From assembly GCF_003112555.1 (NCBI RefSeq), contig NZ_BEWB01000012.1, positions 62,001 through 126,000 on the forward strand: a DNA stretch of 64,000 bases, read 5' to 3'. Under the pieces are notes generated by a model. That model was not told where the DNA came from. It was given only the letters and a program-made list of their open reading frames with translations, and made no database searches. This DNA is from Streptomyces coelicoflavus (GTDB taxonomy: Bacteria; Actinomycetota; Actinomycetes; Streptomycetales; Streptomycetaceae). The stretch's first letter is position 1. Every line of letters begins with the position of its first letter. Made by a program: the position numbers and the translations under genes. Below, in pieces: positions 1 through 8,757 of the stretch.

Positions 1-834
1 AACAACCACGTCGTGGAGCCCGCCGGCTCCGACGGCGAGATCACCGTGACCTTCAACAGCGGCGACACCGCCCAGGCCACGGTCGTCGGCAGGGACAGCG
101 GATACGACCTCGCCGTGGTGAAGGTGAAGGGCGTCAGCGGCCTCACCCCGATGCCCCTCGGCAACTCCGACAACGTACGGGTCGGCGACCCCGTCGTCGC
201 CATCGGCGCCCCCTTCGACCTGGCCGGCACGGTCACCTCGGGCATCATCAGCGCCAAGGAACGGCCCATCACCGCGGGCGGCGAGGAGGGCGACGGCAGC
301 GACGTCTCGTACGTCGACGCCCTCCAGACCGACGCGCCCATCAACCCCGGCAACTCCGGCGGCCCCCTCCTGGACGCCCAGGGCCGGGCCATCGGCATCA
401 ACTCCGCCATCCGCTCCGCCGACACCGGCAGCGCCGAGTCGGACGGCGGCCAGGCCGGTTCCATAGGCCTCGGTTTCGCCATCCCCATCAACCAGGGCAA
501 GCGCGTCGCCGAGGAACTGATCAACACCGGCAAGGCCACCCACCCGGTCATCGGCATCACCCTCGACATGGGCTACGCGGGTGACGGAGCCCGCGTGGGC
601 GCCAAGAGCGGCGACGGCGGACCCGCGGTCACCAAGGGCGGCCCCGGCGCCAAGGCCGGCATCGAGCCGGGGGACGTGATCACCGCGGTCGACGGACAGC
701 GCGTGCACTCCGGCGAGGAACTCATCGTCAAGACCCGCGCCCACCGCCCCGGCGACCGTCTGGAGCTGACCCTGGAACGCGACGGCAAGGAGACGAAGGT
801 CTCACTGGTGCTCGGCTCGGCCGACGGCGACTGA
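1..834 (+). CDS. HtrA/DegP-type serine protease with PDZ domain (5' truncated by window edge)
   Basis: Trypsin-fold quality-control protease, normally membrane-anchored with the protease outside the cell. The reading frame is open from base 1 and begins with codons NNHV, the segment holding the catalytic His (bases 7-9); the N-terminal anchor lies outside the window, so the internal GTG at 13 is not the real start. The catalytic Asp is in YDLAVV (bases 106-108) and the nucleophile Ser is in NPGNSGGPLL (355-357). The last ~90 residues form a PDZ domain (GPGAKAGIEPGDVITAVDG). It lies about 150 bp upstream of tatB; in mycobacteria an htrA gene sits between sigE/rseA and tatB, so an envelope-stress role is likely. 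Triad and PDZ are seen; the physiological role is inferred. Confidence 0.92.
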   Translation, partial: NNHVVEPAGSDGEITVTFNSGDTAQATVVGRDSGYDLAVVKVKGVSGLTPMPLGNSDNVRVGDPVVAIGAPFDLAGTVTSGIISAKERPITAGGEEGDGSDVSYVDALQTDAPINPGNSGGPLLDAQGRAIGINSAIRSADTGSAESDGGQAGSIGLGFAIPINQGKRVAEELINTGKATHPVIGITLDMGYAGDGARVGAKSGDGGPAVTKGGPGAKAGIEPGDVITAVDGQRVHSGEELIVKTRAHRPGDRLELTLERDGKETKVSLVLGSADGD

Positions 835-981
835 CCGTCGTACAGGTCCCGACAAGGCACCAGGAAGGCAAACAATTCGGAAAGCGGGCACGTACACGCG
901 CTCGGGGCCCGCGGGACGGTACCGGTCGGGCGGGGTCGGCGGGTACCGTGGTGGCGGCCCGGACATTCCAAGGAGCTTCAG

Positions 982-1473
982 GTGTTCAATGACATAGGCG
1001 CACTAGAGCTGGTGACGCTCGTCGTCCTCGCCGTGCTCGTCTTCGGTCCGGACAAGCTCCCCAAGGTCATCCAGGACGTGACGCGCACCATCCGGAAGAT
1101 CCGCGAGTTCTCGGACAGCGCCAAGCAGGACATCCGCCAGGAACTGGGCCCCGAGTTCAAGGACTTCGAGTTCGAGGACCTGAACCCCAAGACGTTCATC
1201 CGCAAGCAGCTGGACAACGACGAACTGGGTCTCAAGGAGATCCGCAACGGCTTCGACCTGAAGAAGGAGATGGCCGAGGTCGCGGACGCGGTCCACAGCC
1301 GTGACGCGGACGCCTCGTCCTCCGGTTCGTCGTCCTCCGGGTCCGCCGGCTCCTCCGGTTCCGGCAGCGGTCGTATCGACATGTCGAAGAAGCCCGAGAC
1401 GTCCGGCACCCCCGCGAAGCTCGAGAAGTCCGCCGCGGACGACCGCCCGCCCTTCGACGCGGACGCCACCTGA
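982..1473 (+). CDS. tatB: Sec-independent protein translocase subunit TatB
   Basis: 163 aa. TatB works with TatC to recognise twin-arginine signal peptides at the membrane. The protein opens with one short membrane helix (residues ~2-20, ending FGPDKLPK, the FGP-K hinge typical of the family), then a charged amphipathic helix (VIQDVTRTIRKIREFSD) and a Ser/Gly-rich C-terminal tail (SSGSSSSGSAGSSGSGSG) that looks disordered. The GTG start follows AAGGAG at 970-975. Conserved position after htrA supports the call over TatA, as does the length. Confidence 0.92.
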   Translation: MFNDIGALELVTLVVLAVLVFGPDKLPKVIQDVTRTIRKIREFSDSAKQDIRQELGPEFKDFEFEDLNPKTFIRKQLDNDELGLKEIRNGFDLKKEMAEVADAVHSRDADASSSGSSSSGSAGSSGSGSGRIDMSKKPETSGTPAKLEKSAADDRPPFDADAT

Positions 1474-1711
1474 GCCCGGTCGTCGCGCCGGCCCTCCACG
1501 TCCGGCTCGCGCGCCGGGAACGTGACGTGTCTCATACTCCGGACGGGGCGCACAAGCCCTGAACGCGACGCCCGCGCGGCCCACGCGCCGGGCGATTCCC
1601 CGGCTGTCGCCGGCGGTGTGGCTATGCTGCCCGAGTTGTTGTGCGGACCGGACGAGTGCGCCCGAAGGGGGGCGGGCACGGTCCGACGAGAGCGAGGAGG
1701 CGTCCGGGCAC

Positions 1712-2383
1712 ATGGAGACGACGAGTCGGGCAGTCGCGCAGACGCCGGCCGCGGAGGGCGGACCCGAGTCCCCCTTCGCCCGGCGTACGGTCGACGACTA
1801 CCTGCGTGCGCCCTTCCCGTGGTACGGCCTCGACGAGGCCTTCACGGGACCGCGCCGGCTGATGCAGGTGGGTACGGCGGCCGACGGGGCCGTGGAGCAC
1901 GGTTCGATCGGCCACGGCGACGAACCGTCGGTGCGCAACGAGCACGTGGCGGGCGACGAGCAGGACGCCAAGGAGAAGTTCGCGGTCGTCGTGACCGTCG
2001 CGGCCAACCCCGACCGGCGCAGCGCCGACGGCACCGGCCTGCTGGAGGCCACCTCGGTGTCCTCGGCGGCCTGGCTCGCCGGAGTGGGGCTGCTGTCCTT
2101 CACCTGGCCCGGCCAGATGGACCACTCGCTGCGCGACGACTGGCTGGAGCAGCAGACCGAGACGGCCTGGGTCCTCGCGGACGACCTCGAGGGCGAGGAC
2201 TGGACGAAGCTGTCCCTCCCCGTGGACGGCGTGCCGACGCCCTTCCACTACCGGGAGTCCGAGTTCGGCTGGGTGCTGGCCGGCTCCACCGAGCAGGGTG
2301 TCCACCTCGGCGCGTACGGGCGGGGCATGAGCGCCTACGGGCTGGCCTTCGCCGTCGTCAAGGACATCGCCGCGTACGCCTAG
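1712..2383 (+). CDS. Conserved hypothetical protein of unknown function
   Basis: 223 aa from ATG 1712, chosen because GAGGAGG lies 11 bases upstream (1694-1700); a longer frame opens at 1616 but its extra residues are Arg/Glu-rich and uninformative. No signal peptide or clear membrane span. The central part mixes hydrophobic strands (KFAVVVTVAANPDRR, SSAAWLAGVGLLSFTWPGQ) with an acidic N-terminal half and ends in an AYGLAFAVVKDIAAYA helix. I do not recognise a family. It stands alone, convergent with mrp. A TATGCT element at 1622-1627 may be a -10 box giving a ~90-nt leader. Confidence 0.75.
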   Translation: METTSRAVAQTPAAEGGPESPFARRTVDDYLRAPFPWYGLDEAFTGPRRLMQVGTAADGAVEHGSIGHGDEPSVRNEHVAGDEQDAKEKFAVVVTVAANPDRRSADGTGLLEATSVSSAAWLAGVGLLSFTWPGQMDHSLRDDWLEQQTETAWVLADDLEGEDWTKLSLPVDGVPTPFHYRESEFGWVLAGSTEQGVHLGAYGRGMSAYGLAFAVVKDIAAYA

Positions 2384-2417
2384 CCGGGCCCGCCCCCGGC
2401 AGCCGTACGTACGACGA

Positions 2418-2445
2418 GGGGCGCCGTCCCGGCGGACAGCGCCCC
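2418..2445. terminator. Inverted repeat between convergent genes
   Basis: GGGGCGC (2418-2424) pairs with GCGCCCC (2439-2445), and inner GTCC/GGAC extends the stem. It sits in the 93-bp gap between two convergent genes, without a T-run, as is common for Streptomyces terminators. Confidence 0.5.
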
Positions 2446-2476
2446 ACACCCGTGGCCCGTGGCCCTTACGGGATCG

Positions 2477-3610
2477 TCAGAACTTGTTCTTCGGCGTGAT
2501 CCCCAGCGACAGCCCCGAAAGGCCCCGCTGACGGCCCCCGAGCTTGCCCGCGATCGCGCGCAGGGCCGCGCCCGCGGGGGAGTCCGGGTCGGACAGGACG
2601 ACGGGCCGGCCCTCGTCGCCGCCCTCGCGCAGCCGGACGTCGATCGGGATGGAGCCGAGGACCGGCACCGAGGCGCCCGTCGTGCGGGTCAGGCCGTCGG
2701 CGACCGCCTGTCCGCCGCCGGTGCCGAAGACGTCGACCATCTCGCCGCAGTGCGGGCAGGGCAGCCCGGACATGTTCTCGACCACGCCGACGATCTTCTG
2801 GTGGGTCTGCACCGCGATGGCGCCGGCCCGCTCCGCCACCTCGGCGGCGGCCTGCTGAGGGGTCGTCACGACCAGGATCTCGGCGTTCGGCACCAGCTGC
2901 GCCACCGAGATCGCGATGTCACCGGTGCCCGGCGGCAGGTCGAGCAGCAGGACGTCCAGGTCGCCCCAGTACACGTCCGCGAGGAACTGCTGGAGCGCGC
3001 GGTGCAGCATCGGGCCGCGCCAGACCACCGGCGCGTTGCCCGGGGTGAACATGCCGATCGAGATGACCTTCACGCCGTTGGCCGAAGGCGGCATGATCAT
3101 GTTCTCGACCTGGGTCGGACGCCCGTCGGCGCCCAGCATGCGCGGCACCGAGTGGCCGTAGATGTCGGCGTCGACGACACCGACCTTCAGACCGTCGGCC
3201 GCCATCGAGGCCGCCAGGTTCACCGTCACCGACGACTTGCCGACGCCGCCCTTGCCGGACGCCACCGCGTACACCCGGGTCAGGCTGCCCGGCTTGGCGA
3301 AGGGCACCTCGCGCTCGGTCTGGCCGCCGCGCAGGGCGGAGGCCAGCTCCTTGCGCTGCTCGTCGCTCATCACGTCCAGCTCGACGTCGACGCGCGTGAC
3401 ACCCTCGACCGCCGCCACCGCGTCCGTCACGCGCTGCGTGATGGTGTCCCGCATGGGGCAGCCGGAGACCGTCAGGTACACGGCGACCGCGACCGCTCCG
3501 TCCGCGCCGATGTCCACCGACTTGACCATCCCCAGCTCGGTGATGGGCCGGTTGATCTCGGGGTCGTTCACCGTCGCCAGTGCTTCGCGCACCGCGTCTT
3601 CCGTAGCCAT
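2477..3610 (-). CDS. mrp: Mrp/NBP35-type Fe-S cluster carrier ATPase
   Basis: 377 aa. Cytoplasmic P-loop ATPase that carries and delivers Fe-S clusters. The N-terminal ~95 residues are a MIP18/DUF59 domain (SGCPMRDTI motif), followed by the deviant Walker A SGKGGVGKSS (residues ~118-127), the switch region GVVDADIYGHSVPRM and a Walker B-like LLLDLPPGTGD. The cluster-binding CxxC is in GLPCPHCGEM near residue 280. The start is set at ATG 3610 (MATEDA); an in-frame GTG two codons upstream is equally possible and no strong RBS decides. The nearby htrA-tatB-mrp order is conserved in actinobacteria. Confidence 0.92.
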   Translation of the reverse strand: MATEDAVREALATVNDPEINRPITELGMVKSVDIGADGAVAVAVYLTVSGCPMRDTITQRVTDAVAAVEGVTRVDVELDVMSDEQRKELASALRGGQTEREVPFAKPGSLTRVYAVASGKGGVGKSSVTVNLAASMAADGLKVGVVDADIYGHSVPRMLGADGRPTQVENMIMPPSANGVKVISIGMFTPGNAPVVWRGPMLHRALQQFLADVYWGDLDVLLLDLPPGTGDIAISVAQLVPNAEILVVTTPQQAAAEVAERAGAIAVQTHQKIVGVVENMSGLPCPHCGEMVDVFGTGGGQAVADGLTRTTGASVPVLGSIPIDVRLREGGDEGRPVVLSDPDSPAGAALRAIAGKLGGRQRGLSGLSLGITPKNKF

Positions 3611-3654
3611 AGACACGATGGTACGGCGCCGCCCACGGGGCGCGGAAAGCCCCG

Positions 3655-4254
3655 TCAGCGGTCGTGTACGTCACGCCCCGGCGACCGATCCGCCGGGAAT
3701 ACCCCACGGTCGGGGTGGTGGCCGTTCTGCCGCTCCTCCAGGTCCTTGACGAGGTCCTGGAGCTCGGAGCGGATCCAGTCCCGCGTCGCGACCTCGCCGA
3801 GGCCGATGCGCAGGGCGGCGATCTCCCGGGTCAGGTACTCGGTGTCGGCGATCGACCGCTCGTTCTGCTTGCGGTCCTGCTCCAGGTTGACCCGGTCCCG
3901 GTCGTCCTGCCGGTTCTGCGCGAGCAGGATCAGCGGAGCGGCGTAGGACGCCTGAAGGGACAGGGCCAGGGTCAGGAAGATGAACGGGTACTCGTCGAAC
4001 CGCAGGGCGCTCGGGGCCGCGACGTTCCACAGCACCCACAGGATGATGACGACCGTCATCCAGACGATGAACCGCCCGGTGCCCAGGAAGCGCGCGACGC
4101 GCTCCGACAGCCGGCCGAAGGACTCCGGGTCCCACTCGGGCAGCAGCCTGCGGCGCGGCGGGCGGGGCTGGTCGAGGCGGGTCCGGGCCCGGGAGGAAGC
4201 GGTCGCTCCGGACACGGCGCGCTCCCGGGCCGTCGTCTCGCGCTCAGGCACCAC
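3655..4254 (-). CDS. DUF1003 family membrane protein
   Basis: 199 aa. A basic N-terminal region (~40 residues) precedes WDPESFGRLSERVARFLGT, then two membrane helices at about residues 62-80 (FIVWMTVVIILWVLWNVAA) and 90-111, with NRQDDRDRVNLEQD and a long charged helix after them. This layout is diagnostic of DUF1003. Its start overlaps the end of the upstream MgtE_N/CBS gene by 11 bp, so the two are translated together. The pairing suggests it is the membrane partner of a cytoplasmic Mg-sensing module; function is unproven. Confidence 0.88.
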   Translation of the reverse strand: MVPERETTARERAVSGATASSRARTRLDQPRPPRRRLLPEWDPESFGRLSERVARFLGTGRFIVWMTVVIILWVLWNVAAPSALRFDEYPFIFLTLALSLQASYAAPLILLAQNRQDDRDRVNLEQDRKQNERSIADTEYLTREIAALRIGLGEVATRDWIRSELQDLVKDLEERQNGHHPDRGVFPADRSPGRDVHDR

Positions 4255-5545
4255 CCGCGCCCACCTCCCCCGTCGTCCCCGTCGTCTCGTCCAGGTGGTA
4301 CTCGGTCTCCCGCCAGTCGTCGGGCAGCATGTGGTCCAGTACGTCGTCCACGGTGACCGCGCCGAGCAGCGCCCCCGAGTCGTCGACGACGGGCGCCGCG
4401 ACCATGTCGTACGCGGCGAAGAACCCGGCCACCACCGGCAGCGCGGCGTCCGGCTCCAGGGGTTGCAGGTCGTCGTCGAGGATCGAGCCGACCAGCGTGT
4501 ACGGGGGGTCCCGCAGCAGGCGCTGGAAGTGGACCGTGCCCAGGTACTTGCCGGTCGGGGTCTCCTCGGGCGGGCGGCAGACGTAGACCTGGGCGGCGTG
4601 CGCCGGGGACAGGTCGGGGTTGCGGATGCGGGCCAGGGCGTCGGCGACGGTCGCGTCGGGCCGCAGCACGATCGGCTCGGTCGTCATCAGACCGCCCGCC
4701 GTGTGCTCCTCGTACGCCATCAGGCGCCGCATGTCGGCGGCGTCGGAGGGCTGCATCAGGCTCAGCAGCCGCTCCTTGTCCGCCTCGGGCAGCTCGCCGA
4801 GCAGGTCGGCCGCGTCGTCGGGGTCCATGGCCTCCAGGACGTCCGCGGCGCGCTCCTCCTTCAGCTTGCCGAGGATCTCGATCTGGTCGTCCTCCGGCAG
4901 CTCCTCCAGCACGTCGGCCAGGCGGTCGTCGTCGAGGGCGGCGGCTACCTCGGCGCGGCGCTTGGCGGACAGGTGGTGCAGGACGTTGGCGAGGTCGGCG
5001 GGGCGCAGCTGCTCGAAGGTGGCCAGCAGGTTCTCGGCGCCCTGCCCCTGCTCCTCGACGGAGAAGCCGGTGACGCCGGACCACTCGACGGTGAGCGTCT
5101 CGCCCTTGTTGCGGCGGAAGGCGCCGCCCTTCCTGCCCTTGCGGACGAAGACCTTGTCGATCTCCCAGTCCCGGCGGGCGGGCAGCTGCTGCACCGACAG
5201 GTCGAGGACCGTCGCCTCCTCGCCCGTCTCGGTGAGCGTGACCCTCCGGTCGAGCAGCTCGCCGAAGACGAGGCGCTCGGTGGGCCGCTGCTCGAAACGC
5301 CGGACGTTGAGGACGCCGGTGGTGATCACCTGGCCGGACTCGATGCCGGTGACCCGGGTCATGGGCAGGAAGATCCGGCGGCGGGTGGTGAGTTCGACGA
5401 CCAGTCCGAGCACGCGCGGGGGTTTGCGGCCGACGCGGAGCATGACGACCAGATCGCGGACGCGCCCCACCTGGTCACCGGCCGGGTCGAAGACGGCGAT
5501 GCCGGAGAGGTGGGAGACGAAGATCCGGGGGGCGCCCGCTGCCAT
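4244..5545 (-). CDS. Soluble MgtE_N + CBS-pair protein with N-terminal PRC-barrel-like domain
   Basis: 433 aa, no membrane segment. Residues ~1-130 resemble a PRC-barrel (FVSHLSGIAVFDPAGDQVGRVRDLVV). Residues ~165-270 are the helical MgtE N-terminal domain (LATFEQLRPADLANVLHHLS, DDAADLLGELPEADKERLLSLM). Residues ~285-410 form two CBS motifs (TTEPIVLRPDATVADALARI; AAPVVDDSGALLGAVTVDDV). In MgtE channels these parts sense cytosolic Mg2+ and gate a pore, but the pore is absent here. The start is firm: AAAGGAGG lies 8 bases before ATG 5545. Stop and start overlap with the DUF1003 gene. A Mg/nucleotide-responsive regulator of that protein is inferred. Confidence 0.88.
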   Translation of the reverse strand: MAAGAPRIFVSHLSGIAVFDPAGDQVGRVRDLVVMLRVGRKPPRVLGLVVELTTRRRIFLPMTRVTGIESGQVITTGVLNVRRFEQRPTERLVFGELLDRRVTLTETGEEATVLDLSVQQLPARRDWEIDKVFVRKGRKGGAFRRNKGETLTVEWSGVTGFSVEEQGQGAENLLATFEQLRPADLANVLHHLSAKRRAEVAAALDDDRLADVLEELPEDDQIEILGKLKEERAADVLEAMDPDDAADLLGELPEADKERLLSLMQPSDAADMRRLMAYEEHTAGGLMTTEPIVLRPDATVADALARIRNPDLSPAHAAQVYVCRPPEETPTGKYLGTVHFQRLLRDPPYTLVGSILDDDLQPLEPDAALPVVAGFFAAYDMVAAPVVDDSGALLGAVTVDDVLDHMLPDDWRETEYHLDETTGTTGEVGAGGA

Positions 5546-5836
5546 GGCCGCGGCCTCCTTTCCTCACGCGTGTGCTTCACGGAGCCGAGCGCGAGTGCCT
5601 GCGAGTCGAGTGAGAGTGCGGGAAAGCTGATTCGTACAGTGTCTCTTTTCCGAATTGCCCGCTCGGACGCGCTTCAGGCTAGCCCGTCCCGATCGGCCTC
5701 GCCCTCGTGGCCGGTCCGGACGGACTGGCTCCGTTCGCCGCGGACGGCCCCGGTACGCTGCGGCCCACGCCCTGTCGGCTCGCCGTCGACGCGCGGCCGC
5801 TCCGTGTCACCCCCTGTCAGAAAGGCAGTTCCACCT

Positions 5837-6574
5837 GTGTCTGTGACTCCCCGGCGCCGAATCCGCAGGGCCGCCTGGCTGGGCCCGGTGTGCGCCCTGG
5901 CCGTGACGGGAGCCGGGCTGACGGGATGCGGCGGCGAGGACCCCGACGCGGGCACCAACGGCCTCGGGAAGCTCTCCGCCGACAAGATCCACGCCAAGGC
6001 CACCACGGCCGCCGAGGCCGCCGACACGGTCCGTCTGCACGGCACGGTGGAGGCCGGAGGCAGCAGGTACACCCTCGACATGCGGCTGAAGGCCGACGGA
6101 GCAACCGGGTCGGTCGCCGCCGAGGGGACGACGTTCGGACTGCTGCGGGTCGGAGAGCAGCTCTTCCTCAAGGCCGACGCCGGGTTCTGGAGCCACGACG
6201 ACGGCGACGCCAAGGCGGCCGACAAGCTGGCCGGCAAGTACGTGAAGGTGCCGCAGAGCGATCCCGTGTACAAGAAGTTCAGCGGCTTCACGGACAAGGA
6301 CGTCCTCCTCGACGGGCTGCTGACGCTGCACGGCACGGTGAAGACCGACGGCCGCCACGAGCAGGCGGGTGTGCGCACCATCCGCGTCACCGGCGACGAC
6401 GGCGCGGGCGGTGCGCTGGACGTCTCCCTGGAGGGCAAGCCCTACCCGCTGCGGCTGGTGCGGGCGGGCAGCGCGGGCACCATCGGCTTCTCGGACTGGA
6501 ACAAGGACTTCGCCCTCGAGCAGCCGGCGAAGGACGACACCCTGGACTACGGCAAGCAGCTGCCGTCCTCCTGA
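5837..6574 (+). CDS. Secreted lipoprotein (LppX/LprG-like fold possible)
   Basis: 245 aa from GTG 5837. Twin arginines near the start (PRRRIRRAA), a hydrophobic stretch and the lipobox LTGC with Cys31 give a type II signal peptide. The mature part is ~215 residues rich in Lys, Asp and Gly with alternating beta segments (ADTVRLHGTVEAGGSRYTLD, GTTFGLLRVGEQLFLKAD), resembling actinobacterial lipoproteins of the LppX/LprG class; that assignment is by pattern only. It diverges from the MgtE_N/CBS gene across a 291-bp gap in which I see no other gene. A second GTG at 5843 is an alternative start. Confidence 0.85.
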   Translation: MSVTPRRRIRRAAWLGPVCALAVTGAGLTGCGGEDPDAGTNGLGKLSADKIHAKATTAAEAADTVRLHGTVEAGGSRYTLDMRLKADGATGSVAAEGTTFGLLRVGEQLFLKADAGFWSHDDGDAKAADKLAGKYVKVPQSDPVYKKFSGFTDKDVLLDGLLTLHGTVKTDGRHEQAGVRTIRVTGDDGAGGALDVSLEGKPYPLRLVRAGSAGTIGFSDWNKDFALEQPAKDDTLDYGKQLPSS

Positions 6575-6590
6575 CGCCTCCCGGACGCCG

Positions 6591-7103
6591 TCAGCGCCGC
6601 TTGCGGCGCTTCAGCAGCAGCCGGGGCAGCCCCGCCGGCACCGGCTGCCGGGTCGTCGCCGGGCTCGGCAGCGGTGCCTCGGCCAGGGAGGCGTCGGGCA
6701 GCGGCGCCGTGCGCCCCGTCGGCTCCAGGCGCAGCACCCGGCACTCGCGGGCCCAGCGGCCGGTCATCGCCTCGCCGTCCGGGGCGTTCAGCCGCTTGCC
6801 CTTGAGGTCGCCGACCGCCGCCCGCCACGCCTCGGAACCGGACGGCAGCTCCACGACCCGCGCGGCCCAGGAGACCAGCCGGCCGCCCTTGTCCTTGCTG
6901 CGCACCGTCACCTCGGCCGCCGCTCCGTCGGCCAGGCCCGGCAGCGGCTGCTCGCCCGGCCCGTCGCCGACGACGCAGGCGGCGCCCTCGTGCCAGACGT
7001 GCCACAGCGCCCGTGCGGGCACCCCGGGGCCCTTGACCCAGATGAGGCCGGACTTCTTCGTGGCCTCCTCGACGAGGGCCTTCTCGAGCAGCTCGCTTGT
7101 CAT
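6591..7103 (-). CDS. Conserved hypothetical, possibly a split-barrel fold
   Basis: 170 aa. The first ~110 residues (EEATKKSGLIWVKGPG, HVWHEGAACVVGDGPGEQ, VRSKDKGGRLVSWAARV) recall actinobacterial PNPOx-like split-barrel proteins, but I see no decisive flavin motif. The C-terminus is Pro/Ala-rich and ends in a basic KRRKRR tail. A -10-like TAGGCT (7110-7115 on the minus strand) lies 6 nt before ATG 7103, so the mRNA is probably leaderless; its -35 region falls at the 3' end of corA. Confidence 0.72.
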   Translation of the reverse strand: MTSELLEKALVEEATKKSGLIWVKGPGVPARALWHVWHEGAACVVGDGPGEQPLPGLADGAAAEVTVRSKDKGGRLVSWAARVVELPSGSEAWRAAVGDLKGKRLNAPDGEAMTGRWARECRVLRLEPTGRTAPLPDASLAEAPLPSPATTRQPVPAGLPRLLLKRRKRR

Positions 7104-7136
7104 GCGGTCAGCCTATCCAGCGGCCCGCGGCCGGGT

Positions 7137-8252
7137 TCAGAGCCAGCCGTTGCGCTTGAGCGTGCGGTGGATGCCCAGGCAGATGACGACGGTGACGGAC
7201 AGGACCAGCGGATAGCCGAACTTCCAGTGCGTCTCCGGCATGTAGTCGAAGTTCATGCCGTACACCCCGCACACCATCGTCGGGACGGCGATGATCGCGG
7301 CCCACGAGGTGATCTTGCGCATGTCCTCGTTCTGGGCGACGGACGCCTGGGCGAGGTTGGCCTGGAGGATGGAGTTCAGCAGCTCGTCGAAGCCGATGAC
7401 CTGCTCCTGGACCCGTGCCACGTGGTCGGCGACGTCCCGGAAGTACTTCTGGATCTCCGGGTCGACCAGCCGCATCGGCCGCTCGCTGAGCAGCTGCATG
7501 GGGCGCAGCAGCGGCGCCACCGCACGCTTGAACTCGAGCACCTCGCGCTTGAGTTGGTAGATCCGGCCGGCGTCGGTGCCGCGCGGGGTGCCCTTGCGGC
7601 CCGGCGAGAACACCTCCGTCTCGACCTCGTCGATGTCGTCCTGCACCGCGTCGGCGACGGCGATGTAGCCGTCGACGACGTGGTCGGCGATGGCGTGCAG
7701 CACCGCCGAGGGGCCCTTGAGCAGCAGCTCGGGGTCCTCCTGGAGCCGGCACCGCAGGGCGCGCAGCGAGCCCTGGCCGCCGTGCCTGACGGTGATGAAG
7801 AAGTCCCGCCCGGTGAAGCACATGACCTCGCCGGTCTCGACGACCTCGCTGTTGGCGGTGAGCTGGTCGTGGTCGACGTAGTGGACGGTCTTGAAGACCG
7901 TGAACAGGGAGTCGTCGTAGCGCTCCAGCTTGGGCCGCTGGTGGGCCTGGACCGCGTCCTCCACGGCCAGCGGGTGCAGCCCGAACTCCCGGGCGATACC
8001 GGCGAACTCGTCCTCGGTGGGCTCGTGCAGGCCGATCCACACGAAGCCGCCGTCGCGGCGCACCTGGCGCATCGCCGTGTGCGGGGTCAGCGGCACGTCG
8101 GTCTCGACGCGCGTGCCGTCGCGGTAGACGGCGCAGTCGACGACGGCGGAGGCCGTCGCCGGGTCGCGGGTGGTGTCGTAGGCGCCGCCGTCCTTGCGCA
8201 GAGAGACGCGGGACGGGCGGACCGCGGCGCGCAGGTCACGGATCATCGACAT
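7137..8252 (-). CDS. corA: CorA-family magnesium/cobalt channel
   Basis: 371 aa. Membrane channel for Mg2+ and Co2+. It has the large cytoplasmic funnel (EPTEDEFAGIAREFGLHPLAVEDA, RPKLERYDD), a long coiled helix (EVFSPGRKGTPRG... KRAVAPLLRPMQLL) and two C-terminal membrane helices, with the signature YGMN in the loop between them (GMN at ~332-334). The final tail RTLKRNGWL is basic. Start at ATG 8252, because GAAGGAG lies 6-12 nt upstream; the frame stays open much further upstream but that part is the leader. It is the third magnesium-linked gene in 5 kb. Confidence 0.94.
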   Translation of the reverse strand: MSMIRDLRAAVRPSRVSLRKDGGAYDTTRDPATASAVVDCAVYRDGTRVETDVPLTPHTAMRQVRRDGGFVWIGLHEPTEDEFAGIAREFGLHPLAVEDAVQAHQRPKLERYDDSLFTVFKTVHYVDHDQLTANSEVVETGEVMCFTGRDFFITVRHGGQGSLRALRCRLQEDPELLLKGPSAVLHAIADHVVDGYIAVADAVQDDIDEVETEVFSPGRKGTPRGTDAGRIYQLKREVLEFKRAVAPLLRPMQLLSERPMRLVDPEIQKYFRDVADHVARVQEQVIGFDELLNSILQANLAQASVAQNEDMRKITSWAAIIAVPTMVCGVYGMNFDYMPETHWKFGYPLVLSVTVVICLGIHRTLKRNGWL

Positions 8253-8508
8253 GGCAGGCTCCTTCGCGGCGGGCAGCGAACGAGGCCGGTGACGGATGGA
8301 ACCGCCCGGAATGAGGACGTCCTGACCACGCGTGCTCGGCGCGTCCACAAAGCGGGGGGCACCGCACCGTCGCGGTGGCCGACTTCGCTGCTGATTCAGC
8401 TGCTGACACGGACCGAAGGCCCGGTCAGACAAAACGAGACGAAGTGCTCTTCCTCGCGAGGGCGCGCGTACGGACAGCGGCGACGGGAAGAAAGCCGGTG
8501 CGGCTGCG

Positions 8509-8556
8509 TCAGCGGCCGGAAGAGCGGGTGGTACTGCACGGTCGACTTCGGTCCAT
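8509..8556 (-). CDS. Putative 15-aa leader peptide upstream of corA
   Basis: ATG 8556 is preceded by GGAGGAGG with 10 nt spacing, one of the strongest RBSs in the window, and runs to a TGA at 8509 giving MDRSRPCSTTRSSGR. It is too short for gene callers. The position, 256 nt before corA on the same strand, recalls the CorL leader peptide of Salmonella corA, which acts through Rho-dependent termination. No sequence similarity is claimed; translation is unproven. Confidence 0.35.
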   Translation of the reverse strand: MDRSRPCSTTRSSGR

Positions 8557-8730
8557 GCCAGCCCCACCTCCTCCGGCCGGTCCCTCGTGAGGGACGATCC
8601 ATTCCCCTGGTTTAGAGGGGTTCCCCGTAGGGGAGATTCCACAGCGTCGGGGGCTTGATCGCGACGCTCTGCGTGCTGCCCCGAACCGCTGGGCCAGAGT
8701 ACCAGTCACCCGACGTGTCAAGGCGCCGCT

Positions 8731-8757
8731 TTGCCTCATCCCGACGAGTTCTATGCT
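8731..8757 (+). promoter_or_regulatory. Putative leaderless promoter of the SUFU-family gene
   Basis: TTGCCT (8731-8736), a 15-bp spacer and TATGCT (8752-8757). The -10 box ends 6 nt before ATG 8764, so transcription would start at or next to the start codon. Confidence 0.5.

Noticed and set aside
3980..6574. 864-aa plus-strand ORF ending at 6574
   Set aside because: Only its last 245 codons are the lipoprotein; the rest is antisense to the DUF1003 and MgtE_N/CBS genes.
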